A stretch of DNA of 64,000 nucleotides from Actinoplanes derwentensis (GTDB lineage: Bacteria; Actinomycetota; Actinomycetes; Mycobacteriales; Micromonosporaceae): positions 1 to 64,000 of the forward strand of contig NZ_LT629758.1 in the NCBI RefSeq assembly GCF_900104725.1. The letters run 5' to 3'. The position numbers and the translations under genes are program-made. The notes under the pieces were generated by a model. It was not told the origin of the DNA and did not search any database. It saw nothing but the letters and a program-made list of their open reading frames with translations. Below, in pieces: positions 17,848 through 26,371 of this stretch (position 1 is its first letter; each line of letters starts with the position of its first letter).

Positions 17848-19424
17848 CAGCCCGTCACCGCCCGGTTGCGCTCCGGGGCCCGCGACACCACCCGATCGAA
17901 CACGCTCCCGGTCAGCAACGCCGCCATCTCGTCCGCGTCGGTACCGGCCGGGCAGCGGGCCGCCAGCCACGCCCGTACCACCTCGGTGTCGCGTAACGGC
18001 GGGCGCCGCATCTCCCCGACCAGCACCGCCCGCCGCGCCCGCACCAGCGGAACCAGCGCCGCCGGCACCCCGACCCGCGACGCGTCCTCCAGCACCAGCA
18101 GGTCGAACTCCAGGTCACCGTGCTCCGGACGGCCCGCGTCCAGACAGGTCGCGGCCACCACGTCGGCGTACCGCAGCAACTCGGGGTGCAGCTGCCGGGT
18201 CGGCCGGGCGGCCCGCTGGCGCCACTCCCGCAGCAGGCCGGCCCGGCCCCGCAGCACCGGTTCCAGCCCCTGACAGTGCTCGGCGAACACGGCCAGCCCG
18301 GCCGGATCGGCGATCCACGCCGGGGCCTCGGCCACGCCGTCCAGCAGCCGGGTCAGGTGATGCGCGGACCGTTCCGCCGACTCCAGGGCCCGCAACGCGG
18401 CCAGGCCGGCGAACGCGGCCCGGTCGGCGGCCGCGCGAACGATGCCGTCCTGCTCCACCGCACGGTCCAGGGCATGGGCATTGTTCTCGTACGCCACGGT
18501 CGTCTGATGCCACACCGACCGGGCGGCTGCCGCGCCCCGGACCGCGTCGCTCAGCCGCCGCCGCAGGCCGCCCGCGCTCCACCGGCGCAGCCGGGAACTC
18601 TCGGCCCGCCGCAACGCCGCGGTCAGCGCCTGGACCTCGGCGGCCGTCCGGGTGACCGTGTCCCGTGCCTCATCTGTGTCCTGTTCGGCTCGCCGGGTCG
18701 CCGCGCCCAGCCGTTCGCGGGCCTCGCGCACCGTGGTGTCCTGGTGCGCGGTCGCCCGGTCGGCCCGCTCCCGTGCCTCGGCCGCCTCGTCGAGCGCGGT
18801 GGTCAGCCGCCGCAGCCAGCCCAGCGCCGGTGACGGTTCGCCCAGCCACGGCTCCAGCGCGCGGGCCGCCGACTGGGAACGGGACAGGATGCGCTGCTGC
18901 ACCCCGGCCGCCGCGGCGGTGATGCTGCCCGGGCCGGAACCCGCCTGATCGGTGCGGATCACCGTGGCGCCCGGCGGCAGCCGCGACATGATCGCCTCCA
19001 CCGCCGGTGCCGCGGGCGCGGCGATCAGCACCCGCTCGCCCCGCTCGGCGGCCGCGCGGACGATCTCCAGGACGGTCAGGGTCCGGCTTGTGCCCGGCGG
19101 GGCCACCAGGCAGAACAGGTCCGGTACGGCCAGTGCTCGGCTCACCTCGTCGGTGCCGTCGTCGCCGGCGTGGTCCGCGAACAGCCCGTCGGCCAGCAGC
19201 GACAGCAGCCCCGGGTTCACAGTCCGGCCGGCCCGCAGGCGCAGGATCGCGTCCCGCTGGATCCGCTCGTCGAGCCCGGCATCCCGGCCGGCGGTGGCCC
19301 CGATCTCCCGCGCGCCGGGGGCGGCCCCGATCTCCCGCGCGGCGGCCACGGCCAGCTCCAGGGCGGCGCAGAACCCCTCGTTCCGATTCGACGAATGCTC
19401 TAGATCGACAAGGGTCGACGCCAT
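17844..19424 (-). CDS. Degenerate superfamily 1 helicase-like protein lacking key ATPase residues
   Basis: The 526-residue protein aligns by eye with Upf1/IGHMBP2-type SF1 helicases but lacks catalytic positions. The P-loop at residues 108-115 reads APPGTSRT where GTGKT is expected, so the Lys is missing. The Walker B at 441-449 reads DLLVLEDAS in place of VVDEAS, and the following GDPRQLPP motif has become GEMRRPP. A helical, Arg/Glu-rich insertion, probably coiled coil, spans about 200-400. The protein stops just after the first RecA domain, so the second RecA domain is absent. The codon structure is clean, so this looks like a maintained pseudoenzyme and not a recent pseudogene. Confidence 0.8.
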   Translation of the reverse strand: MASTLVDLEHSSNRNEGFCAALELAVAAAREIGAAPGAREIGATAGRDAGLDERIQRDAILRLRAGRTVNPGLLSLLADGLFADHAGDDGTDEVSRALAVPDLFCLVAPPGTSRTLTVLEIVRAAAERGERVLIAAPAAPAVEAIMSRLPPGATVIRTDQAGSGPGSITAAAAGVQQRILSRSQSAARALEPWLGEPSPALGWLRRLTTALDEAAEARERADRATAHQDTTVREARERLGAATRRAEQDTDEARDTVTRTAAEVQALTAALRRAESSRLRRWSAGGLRRRLSDAVRGAAAARSVWHQTTVAYENNAHALDRAVEQDGIVRAAADRAAFAGLAALRALESAERSAHHLTRLLDGVAEAPAWIADPAGLAVFAEHCQGLEPVLRGRAGLLREWRQRAARPTRQLHPELLRYADVVAATCLDAGRPEHGDLEFDLLVLEDASRVGVPAALVPLVRARRAVLVGEMRRPPLRDTEVVRAWLAARCPAGTDADEMAALLTGSVFDRVVSRAPERNRAVTGW

Positions 19425-19498
19425 CCGACCACCATAGTTGTGCCGCGTGCGGCCCAACAAACCACGCAGGATTGAATGAGGCGACCAAAAGCTTTCCG

Positions 19499-19541
19499 GT
19501 GTGGTGACTTGGGGTTCGATTCGCACCGCAACTCTCCACAC
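19499..19541. repeat. Dispersed palindromic repeat, divergent copy 1
   Basis: This copy begins GTGTGGTGACTTGGGGTTCG and ends CTCCACACC, an imperfect palindrome of the same family as at 14211. It lies upstream of the helicase-like gene, between divergent genes. Confidence 0.7.
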
Positions 19542-19550
19542 CAGTCGGGC

Positions 19551-19591
19551 CGTGGTGAGTTCGGGCGTGAAACGCACCCCGGGTCAGCACG
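19551..19591. repeat. Dispersed palindromic repeat, divergent copy 2
   Basis: This copy begins CGTGGTGAGTTCGGGCG and ends GGGTCAGCACG, imperfectly palindromic. Its left arm is identical over GTGGTGAGTTCGGGCG to the copy at 45155. It lies 42 bp upstream of the amidohydrolase start. Confidence 0.7.
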
Positions 19592-19633
19592 CGACCCGGA
19601 CCACGAAACGTAGACGCGAGATCGGAGACACTG

Positions 19634-21259
19634 ATGTCGTCTGCCCACGCTGACCTCATCTTCTCCGGCGGGCCGGTGTTCAGCGCCGGAGCCGGTCCGG
19701 CCACTGCGGTGGCGGTGCGCGGCGGCCGGATCGCCGCGGTCGGTGACGATCTGCGGGAGTTCCGCGGGCCGCGCACCGAGGTCGTCGACCTGGCCGGGCG
19801 GCTGCTGCTGCCGGGGTTCCAGGACGCTCATGTGCACGCCGTGATGGGCGGGACCGAGCTGAACCAGTGCGACCTGACCGAGACCACCGACCTGGACGAG
19901 TACCTGCGCCGGATCGCCGCCTACGCCGCGGCGCACCCGGACGCCCAGTGGATCGTCGGCGGTGGCTGGTCGCTGGAGAGTTTCCCGGGTGGGGTGCCGG
20001 GGCGTGAGCTGCTGGACCGGGTGGTGCCGGACCGGCCGGTCTACCTGATCAACCGGGACCACCACGGCGCCTGGGTGAACAGCCGGGCCCTGGAGCTGGC
20101 CGGGATCACCGCGGACACCCCGGACCCGGAGCACGGGCGCATCGACCGGGCCGCCGACGGCTCCCCGGCCGGTGGGCTGCAGGAGGGCGCGATGGAACTG
20201 GTCGAGCACCTGCTGCCGGAGGTGACCACGGCCGACCGGGTGGCCGGGCTGCGCCGCGCACAGGAACTGCTGCACTCGCTCGGTGTCACCGCCTGGCAGG
20301 ACGCGATGGTGTGCGCCACCAACGGGTACCCGGACGTGGCCGACGCCTACCTGGCCGCCGCGGAACAGGGCTGGCTGACCGCGACCGTGGTCGGCGCGCT
20401 CTGGTGGGACCGGGAGCGGGGTGCCGAGCAGATCCCGGACCTGCTGGCGAACCGGGAGCGGTTCACGGTGGGCCGGCTGCGCTGCGACAGCGTGAAGCTG
20501 ATGCTGGACGGGGTGGCGGAGAACTTCACGGCCGCGATGACCGAACCGTACAAGGACGCGTGTGGCTGTGTGACCGCCAACCGGGGGCTGTCGTTCATCG
20601 ACCCGGCGGCACTTGGCGGGTACGTGACGGCGCTGGACGCGCACGGTTTCCAGGTGCACTTCCACGCCCTCGGTGACCGGGCGGTCCGTGACGGGCTGGA
20701 CGCGGTGGCGGCGGCGCGGGCGGCGAACGGGTTCCGGGACACCCGGCCGCACCTGGCCCACCTGCAGGTGGTGCATCCGGACGACGTGCCGCGGTTCCGG
20801 CAGCTGGGCGCGACGGCGAACCTGCAGGCCTACTGGGCGTCGCACGAGCCGCAGATGGACGAGCTGACCATCCCGTTCCTGGGCGGAGAACTCGCCGGGC
20901 GGCAGTACCCGTTCGGGGACCTGTGGCGGGCCGGGGCACACCTGGCGGCCGGCAGTGACTGGCCGGTCAGCACACCGGATCCGTTGCAGGCGATCCACGT
21001 CGCGGTGAACCGGGTGCATCACGGCGCCGATCATCAGCCGTTCCTGCCGGAGCAGCGGCTCGGCCTGGCCACCGCGCTGGCGGCCTACACGGCCGGTTCG
21101 GCGTACGTGAACCGGCTCGACGACACCGGCACGATCCGTCCGGGGAACCGGGCCGACCTGGTGGTGCTGGACCGCGACCCGTTCCTGGCGCCGGCGGCGG
21201 AGATCGCGTCCACCCAGATCGTGTCGACCTGGGTGGACGGTGTGCGCGTCTTCGGCTGA
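19634..21259 (+). CDS. YtcJ-type amidohydrolase
   Basis: This 541-residue metal-dependent hydrolase has the TIM-barrel metal motif in LLPGFQDAHVHAVMGG (the HxH ligands), later HFHALGDRAV and a C-terminal GSDWPVSTPDPL that supplies the catalytic Asp. The composite beta-sandwich at both ends (NRADLVVLDRDPF near the C-terminus) is typical. The family (COG1574) hydrolyses amide, formamide or imide bonds; the substrate cannot be inferred. It starts downstream of GGAG and stands alone on its strand. Confidence 0.9.
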   Translation: MSSAHADLIFSGGPVFSAGAGPATAVAVRGGRIAAVGDDLREFRGPRTEVVDLAGRLLLPGFQDAHVHAVMGGTELNQCDLTETTDLDEYLRRIAAYAAAHPDAQWIVGGGWSLESFPGGVPGRELLDRVVPDRPVYLINRDHHGAWVNSRALELAGITADTPDPEHGRIDRAADGSPAGGLQEGAMELVEHLLPEVTTADRVAGLRRAQELLHSLGVTAWQDAMVCATNGYPDVADAYLAAAEQGWLTATVVGALWWDRERGAEQIPDLLANRERFTVGRLRCDSVKLMLDGVAENFTAAMTEPYKDACGCVTANRGLSFIDPAALGGYVTALDAHGFQVHFHALGDRAVRDGLDAVAAARAANGFRDTRPHLAHLQVVHPDDVPRFRQLGATANLQAYWASHEPQMDELTIPFLGGELAGRQYPFGDLWRAGAHLAAGSDWPVSTPDPLQAIHVAVNRVHHGADHQPFLPEQRLGLATALAAYTAGSAYVNRLDDTGTIRPGNRADLVVLDRDPFLAPAAEIASTQIVSTWVDGVRVFG

Positions 21260-21274
21260 GAACGAGAGCGCGAC

Positions 21275-21976
21275 CTACTTCTCGTCGGTCGCCTCGTCCT
21301 CGTCGTGCTCGTCGCCTGCCTCGTCGGGCTGCGGGTGCCCGTGCCGGGCGTGCTGGACCGGGGCCGCTTCGATGACCTCGGCGACCGGCTCCTCCTCGAC
21401 GTACTCGTTCATCTGCGGCGCGTCCACCCAGAGGGCGCGGAGCTGGCTCTGCATGAACCCGGTGAGCCGGCCACGGTACTCGCGGTCGAACTGCTCCAGG
21501 GCCTCGATCTGCTGCTGCAGCGCCTCACGCTTGACGCCGAGGCTGCCGACCACGTCGTCGTAGCGTTGCTGGGCCTGGTACTTGAGCTGTTCGGCACCGG
21601 CGTGCGCGTCGGCCCCGATGGTCTCGGCCCGGGACCGGGCGTCGGCCACGATCTTCTCCGCGGTGCGGCGGGCCTCCTCGGCACGGGCCTGCGCGTCGCG
21701 GGCCATCTGCTCGGCTCCGGCGCGGGCCTCGGCCAGCACCCGGTCGGCCTCCCGGCGCACGTTGTTGGCGTGCGCCTGCGCGTCCCGGGCGATCTGCTCG
21801 GCCGCCCCGAGGGCGTCCGTCCGGATCTTGTCCGCGTGGTGCTGGGCGCTTGCCACGTGCTCCTCGGCGGTGCGCTGCGCCAGCGCCAGCACCTGCAGAG
21901 CCTGGTTCGGCAGGCCAGGATTGGGGGAGATCACCGAATGCTCCGAGGTCTGACTGTCCGTCCCATTGAGAAGCAC
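21275..21976 (-). CDS. DivIVA-like coiled-coil protein
   Basis: The 233-residue protein starts at GTG 21976 with AAGGA upstream; an ATG 81 bp further up is possible but gives a poor leader. Residues about 20-150 form one long coiled coil built from an 11- to 12-residue repeat resembling ARDAQAxAxxVRREA. An acidic tail follows, rich in Glu, His and Asp (DEAGDEHDEDEATDEK). Such proteins in actinobacteria resemble the coiled-coil parts of DivIVA, FilP or Scy and may organise the cell pole or cytoskeleton; that role is inferred. Confidence 0.75.
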   Translation of the reverse strand: MLLNGTDSQTSEHSVISPNPGLPNQALQVLALAQRTAEEHVASAQHHADKIRTDALGAAEQIARDAQAHANNVRREADRVLAEARAGAEQMARDAQARAEEARRTAEKIVADARSRAETIGADAHAGAEQLKYQAQQRYDDVVGSLGVKREALQQQIEALEQFDREYRGRLTGFMQSQLRALWVDAPQMNEYVEEEPVAEVIEAAPVQHARHGHPQPDEAGDEHDEDEATDEK

Positions 21977-22203
21977 TTGGACACGATCCTTATCTGCAGG
22001 GGTGAGACAGGCACCCGGCCGGGTTGTCGTGAAGGGTGCGGCCGGAGCACTGGCCATGATCGGCGGATGCTACCAAGCCGGCCCGGCAGTCTGCGAGAGC
22101 GGCTTTGGTGGCCGCGTAAACACGCACAGTGCAGTTCGCATAATTGGACAAGTCTCGCATTAAGCTCATTTGGTCCCCCTCTCCGATAGTTCGAGGAAAA
22201 GCC

Positions 22204-22953
22204 ATGGGTTTCCGCCGCACGCTGGCCGCATCAACCGTTCTGAGCTGTTTATTCTCCTCGTTCGCGACACCCGCGGAGGCGTATTCGGCAACCACGATGG
22301 CAGCCTGGACGATGGGTGAACCGCCGGGAAGCACCTGGATGGTGGACGCCAGTGGACGCGGTCATCACGGGCGAATCGGTCACGAGGTCGGCGTCGGCAT
22401 GTTCGACGGTACGACGGTCGGATACCGCTTCGAACGGCTGGAACCGGACACTCCGCCCACCCGGCCCGGCCATCTGGTCAGCGTTCCCGACCAAACGGAT
22501 CTTGACCCGGGGGAGCGGGACTTCGCGGTCTCGCTCCGGCTGAAGACCACTCACAAGTTCGGCAACATCATTCAGAAGGGTCAGGCGACCGTGTCCGGCG
22601 GCAACTGGAAGGTCCAGCTCCCCAACGGCCGGGCGACCTGCACCTTCCGCGGCGCCAAGGGGACGATCGAGCTGATCGCGCCGTACCGGATCAACGACGG
22701 CGGCTGGCACGTGGTCCGCTGCTCCCGGCTGCGGTCCGGCGTCTACCTGGCCATCGACGGGCGGCTCGCGGCCGGACGGGAGGGCTGGGTCGGCGCGATC
22801 GACAACGACTGGCCGGTCTCCATCGGCGGCAAGACCGACTGTGATCAGGTGAAGGTGGGCTGCGACTACTACGCGGGTGAACTGGACTGGGCGGTGATCC
22901 AGGCGGCACCGCCGGCGGAACGCTCCAGCCCGGCGGTCGCGGGACGGCGGTGA
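22204..22953 (+). CDS. Secreted LamG/concanavalin-like domain protein
   Basis: The ATG at 22204 follows GAGGAAAAG. Residues 1-26 are a signal peptide ending TPAEA. The remaining 223 residues form one LamG-like beta-sandwich, with AAWTMGEPPGSTWMVDASGRGHHG at its start, then FAVSLRLKTT and GWHVVRCSRLRSGVYLAIDG. Four Cys residues may form disulfides. It probably binds glycans outside the cell; adjacent galactanases fit that idea, but no catalytic domain is present. Its 5' region is less GC-rich than its neighbours. Confidence 0.85.
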   Translation: MGFRRTLAASTVLSCLFSSFATPAEAYSATTMAAWTMGEPPGSTWMVDASGRGHHGRIGHEVGVGMFDGTTVGYRFERLEPDTPPTRPGHLVSVPDQTDLDPGERDFAVSLRLKTTHKFGNIIQKGQATVSGGNWKVQLPNGRATCTFRGAKGTIELIAPYRINDGGWHVVRCSRLRSGVYLAIDGRLAAGREGWVGAIDNDWPVSIGGKTDCDQVKVGCDYYAGELDWAVIQAAPPAERSSPAVAGRR

Positions 22954-23015
22954 CGGGCCGCCCGCCTCGCGGGGTAGGCCCGGACCGTTCGGTAGGCGTA
23001 CCGGAAAAGGGAGAA

Positions 23016-23044
23016 GCCCGGCCCGGGGAGAACCCGGACCGGGC
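23016..23044. terminator. Bidirectional terminator hairpin
   Basis: A 12-bp stem with one mismatch (GCCCGGCCCGGG, 23016-23027, with 23033-23044) and a 5-nt loop lies between the convergent LamG and GH53 genes. Confidence 0.75.
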
Positions 23045-23067
23045 CGCTGGACCGGGCCGCTAGATCG

Positions 23068-24165
23068 TCAGGCCGCCCACTTGATGTAGGGGTTGACCTT
23101 GCCGGTCCAGTCGAAGACGGCCATGTTGTCCCAGCCGTCGCCGGTGCCGTTGATGTTCGCCGGGTCCCAGCCGTTGCCCTTGATGGCGTACCAGGTCGGT
23201 TCCCAGTAGAAGACGCCGATCGCACCGGCGTTGCGGGCAGTGTTCTGCACCCAGGTGAACTGCTGGGCCTGGCCCGCCGAAGTGGCCGGGATGCTGTCGC
23301 AGAGCACCGTGCCGGGGATCGAGTTCTTCTCGCTGTCGGCGTCCGCGGTGGTGAACTGGTATGCCGTCTCCGCGATGATCACCGGCTTGCCGTACCGGGT
23401 ACGCACGTCGGTGATCACGTTGTACAGGTTGGCGAGCGTGCCGTGCCACATGCAGTAGTACGACAGCGCGGTGATGTCCCAGGTCACACCGGCCGCCTTG
23501 ATACCGTCGTAGAACCAGCGCGCGTTGGTCATGCTGTCCGCGTCGGCGGTGTGGATGATGACCTGGGTACCGCTGTTGCAGGCCTTCGTCGCGTTGTAGC
23601 CCTGCTTCAGCAGCGCCGCCAGCGGGGCGAAGTTGCTGTTCACCACCTGGCCCTTGGGCCACAGCATGCCGACGTTGATCTCGTTGCCGATCTGCACACT
23701 GTCCGGCGTGAGGCCCGCTGACTTGAGGCTGCTGCACACGTCGTAGGTGTAGTTGTAGACCGCCGTCTGCAACTGGGCGAGCGTGTAGGACGCCCATGCC
23801 GCCGGCGGGTACTGCTTGCCGGGGTCGGCCCAGGTGTCGGAGTAGTGGAAATCGACCATCAGCTTCAGGCCCTTGGCCTTGATGGCCGCCGCCTGCTGGA
23901 GCACCTTGGCCTTGTTGTTGTAACCACTGGCCGGGTTGTTCCAGACACGCAGCCGGGCGTAGTTGACGCCGGCTGTCTTCAGGATGTCGTAGGCGTTCGC
24001 CTCGACTCCCGAGGCGTTGTAGTACTTACCGCCCAGATCGAGCGTGCGCTGCAGCGACGACACGTCGGCGCCGAGCATGGTGAGGGAGGCGGCTTGTGCG
24101 GGAGCGGGGTTTACCATCACGGCGATCGCGAGGACGGCGGCCGTGACGGCGGCCTTCATTTTCAT
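23068..24165 (-). CDS. Secreted GH53 endo-beta-1,4-galactanase (second copy in operon)
   Basis: The 365-residue protein has a signal peptide of about 25 residues ending PAQA and a single GH53 TIM barrel. The acid/base Glu is in QIGNEINVGMLW and the nucleophile Glu in IIAETAYQF. GH53 enzymes cut beta-1,4-galactan, the side chain of pectin and type I arabinogalactan. It is the last gene of the galactan operon, 24 bp after the other GH53 gene. The two proteins align without large gaps and are an obvious tandem duplication. There is no carbohydrate-binding module. Confidence 0.94.
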   Translation of the reverse strand: MKMKAAVTAAVLAIAVMVNPAPAQAASLTMLGADVSSLQRTLDLGGKYYNASGVEANAYDILKTAGVNYARLRVWNNPASGYNNKAKVLQQAAAIKAKGLKLMVDFHYSDTWADPGKQYPPAAWASYTLAQLQTAVYNYTYDVCSSLKSAGLTPDSVQIGNEINVGMLWPKGQVVNSNFAPLAALLKQGYNATKACNSGTQVIIHTADADSMTNARWFYDGIKAAGVTWDITALSYYCMWHGTLANLYNVITDVRTRYGKPVIIAETAYQFTTADADSEKNSIPGTVLCDSIPATSAGQAQQFTWVQNTARNAGAIGVFYWEPTWYAIKGNGWDPANINGTGDGWDNMAVFDWTGKVNPYIKWAA

Positions 24166-24189
24166 GGTGGTGCTCCTTAAAACGGGGAT

Positions 24190-25287
24190 TTACCGGAGCC
24201 AGCGGACATAGGGGTTGATGCGTCCGCTGTCGTCGAAGGTCGCCATGTTCTCCCAGGCGTTACCGGAGTTCTCGATGTCCTCGGTGTCCCAGCCGTTGCC
24301 GGCGATACCGGTCCAGGTGGGTTCCCAATAGAAGACACCGATGGCTCCCGCGTCACGCGCGGTGGTCTGCACGGCGGCGAACTGCTGCGCCTGGCCCTTC
24401 TGCGTGGCGGGGACACCATCGCAGGGAGCTTCCGACAGCATGATGTTCTCGAGGTGGTCGAAATTCTCGGTGGTGTACGGATAGGCCGTCTCGGCGATCA
24501 CGACCGGCTTGCCGTAACGGGCTTTCACGTCACCGACGACCGTGGACAGGTTGGTGAGACTCCCGTGCCACATGCAGTAATAGGACAGCGCGGTGATGTC
24601 CCACTTCGCTCCCGCTGCGGTGATCCCGTCATAGAACCAGTGCGCGGCGTCGATGTTGCCGGCCAGTGCGGTGTGCACCATGACCTGAGTCTTCTTACTG
24701 CACGCTTTCGTCGCGTCATGACCGGCGTTGAGCAGTTTCGTGAGCGGCGTGAAGTCGCTGTTGTTCACATATCCGGTGGGCCACAGCATGCCGGTGTTGA
24801 TCTCATTGCCGACCTGCACGCTGTCCGGTGTCGTGCCCTGCTTCTTCAAACTGCTGCAGACATCGTACGTGTAATCGTAGACGTCCTTCTCCAGCTGCTC
24901 CAGCGTGTGGCCGTCCCACGCTTTCGGGACGAATTGCTTGCCCGGGTCGGCCCACGTGTCGGAGTAATGGAAGTCGACGAGCAGCTTCATGCCCTTGGCC
25001 TTGGCCGCGCGGGCCTGTTGCAGAACCTTGGCCTTGTTCGAATAACCGCTGGTCGGGTTGTTCCAGATGCGCAGCCGGACGTAATTGACCCCGGCGTCCT
25101 GCAGAATCTCGTACGGATTGTCGCGCTTGCCGCGGACGTCGTAGAACTTCTGACCGAGTTCTAATGATCGCTGCAGGGTGGAGACGTCGGCGCCGCGCAT
25201 TGTCAGGCCTTTTTGTTCATGCGCGGCGGCGGGGGAGGGGATCAGTGCCACCGCGAGGAAAGCGGCGACAGCGAGGGACGGTTTCAT
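24190..25287 (-). CDS. Secreted GH53 endo-beta-1,4-galactanase (first copy in operon)
   Basis: The 365-residue enzyme has a signal peptide ending PAAAH and the same catalytic motifs as its neighbour: QVGNEINTGMLW for the acid/base and VIAETAYPY for the nucleophile. The barrel starts LTMRGADVSTLQRSL. Third codon positions show visibly more A and T than the downstream paralog, which hints at a different history for the two copies. It lies 53 bp downstream of the LacI gene in the same direction. Confidence 0.94.
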   Translation of the reverse strand: MKPSLAVAAFLAVALIPSPAAAHEQKGLTMRGADVSTLQRSLELGQKFYDVRGKRDNPYEILQDAGVNYVRLRIWNNPTSGYSNKAKVLQQARAAKAKGMKLLVDFHYSDTWADPGKQFVPKAWDGHTLEQLEKDVYDYTYDVCSSLKKQGTTPDSVQVGNEINTGMLWPTGYVNNSDFTPLTKLLNAGHDATKACSKKTQVMVHTALAGNIDAAHWFYDGITAAGAKWDITALSYYCMWHGSLTNLSTVVGDVKARYGKPVVIAETAYPYTTENFDHLENIMLSEAPCDGVPATQKGQAQQFAAVQTTARDAGAIGVFYWEPTWTGIAGNGWDTEDIENSGNAWENMATFDDSGRINPYVRWLR

Positions 25288-25340
25288 GACACTCCTTTTC
25301 GGTCTTCCGTGACAGAAAGGGCGTTTTTATAAAGGGTTTT

Positions 25341-26369
25341 TCAGGAGGGGGAACTACCGCGCACCACGAGAGAAGTGGGCACGGTGATGGAGAGCGGGGT
25401 GCGCCCGGCGATCACGTCGGTGAGCAGCCGGACCATCTCTTCGCTGATGCGTTCCATCGGGTTGCGCACGGTCGTCAGGGTCGGTTCGGTGGTGACCGCG
25501 AGCACCGAGTCGTCGAACCCGACCACCCGCACGTGACCGGGCACGTCCCGGCCGGCCTCGCGCAGCACCGGCAGGGTCGCGGCGGCCATCGCGTCCGAGG
25601 CCGCGAACACCCCGTCCACGTCCGGCACCCGGGCGAGCAGCGCGCGCATTCCCGCCGCGCCGCTCTCCCGGCTCCAGTCGCCGTGCTCGATGTACGCCGG
25701 GTCGACGGCGATCCCGGCCGCGATCAGCGCGTCGGTGTAGCCCCGCAGCCGGAACACCCCGCCGAACTGGTCCTGCGGCCCGGTGATCGTGGCGATCCGC
25801 CGGCAGCCGGCCGCGAGCAGATGCTCCACGGCCATCCGCCCGCCCATCCCGTCGTCGGCCGACACCGAACTGATCGACTCCTCGAACCCGAGCACCTGAC
25901 CACAGGCCACGATCGGGATCTCGGCCTGCACCAGCTGCCGCAGCAGCGGGTCACCGGAGTGCGGCGACACCAGCAGCACCCCGTCGACGTGCCCGCCACC
26001 CAGGTAGGTGACGGTCCGCTCCCGTTCCTGAGGGGTGGAGGCGATCATCAATATCAGGGTCAGGCCCTGATCGGAGAGCGCCTGAGCCACCCCGCGCAGC
26101 AGCACCGCGAAGTTCGGGTCCTCGAACAGCAGGTGCTGCGGCTCGGTCAGCAGGAACGCGATCGACCCGGACTTCCCGGTGGCCAGCGAACGGGCGTGCG
26201 GGTTCGCCGTGTAACCGGTGCGGGCGATGGCGTCGGTGACCGACCTGACCGCTTCCGGGCTGACCCAGTCGCGTCCGTTGAGGACCCGGGAGACCGTCGC
26301 GTAGGAGACCCCGGCCTCGCGAGCGACATCGCGGATGGTGGGGCGTTTACGCGACACGTTCGGGATCAT
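25341..26369 (-). CDS. LacI-family regulator of the galactan locus
   Basis: The 342-residue protein has a LacI helix-turn-helix at about residues 10-56 (TIRDVAREAGVSYATVSRVLNG, then the hinge-region HARSLATGKSG) and a full sugar-sensing domain with FAASDAMAAATLPVLREAG. It is inside the operon, 2 bp after the permease gene, and not in a divergent position. The two identical palindromes in the 29.6-29.8 kb divergent promoter are its likely operators. By analogy with GanR-type regulators, galacto-oligosaccharides are the likely inducer. Confidence 0.9.
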   Translation of the reverse strand: MIPNVSRKRPTIRDVAREAGVSYATVSRVLNGRDWVSPEAVRSVTDAIARTGYTANPHARSLATGKSGSIAFLLTEPQHLLFEDPNFAVLLRGVAQALSDQGLTLILMIASTPQERERTVTYLGGGHVDGVLLVSPHSGDPLLRQLVQAEIPIVACGQVLGFEESISSVSADDGMGGRMAVEHLLAAGCRRIATITGPQDQFGGVFRLRGYTDALIAAGIAVDPAYIEHGDWSRESGAAGMRALLARVPDVDGVFAASDAMAAATLPVLREAGRDVPGHVRVVGFDDSVLAVTTEPTLTTVRNPMERISEEMVRLLTDVIAGRTPLSITVPTSLVVRGSSPS

Positions 26370-26371
26370 AG

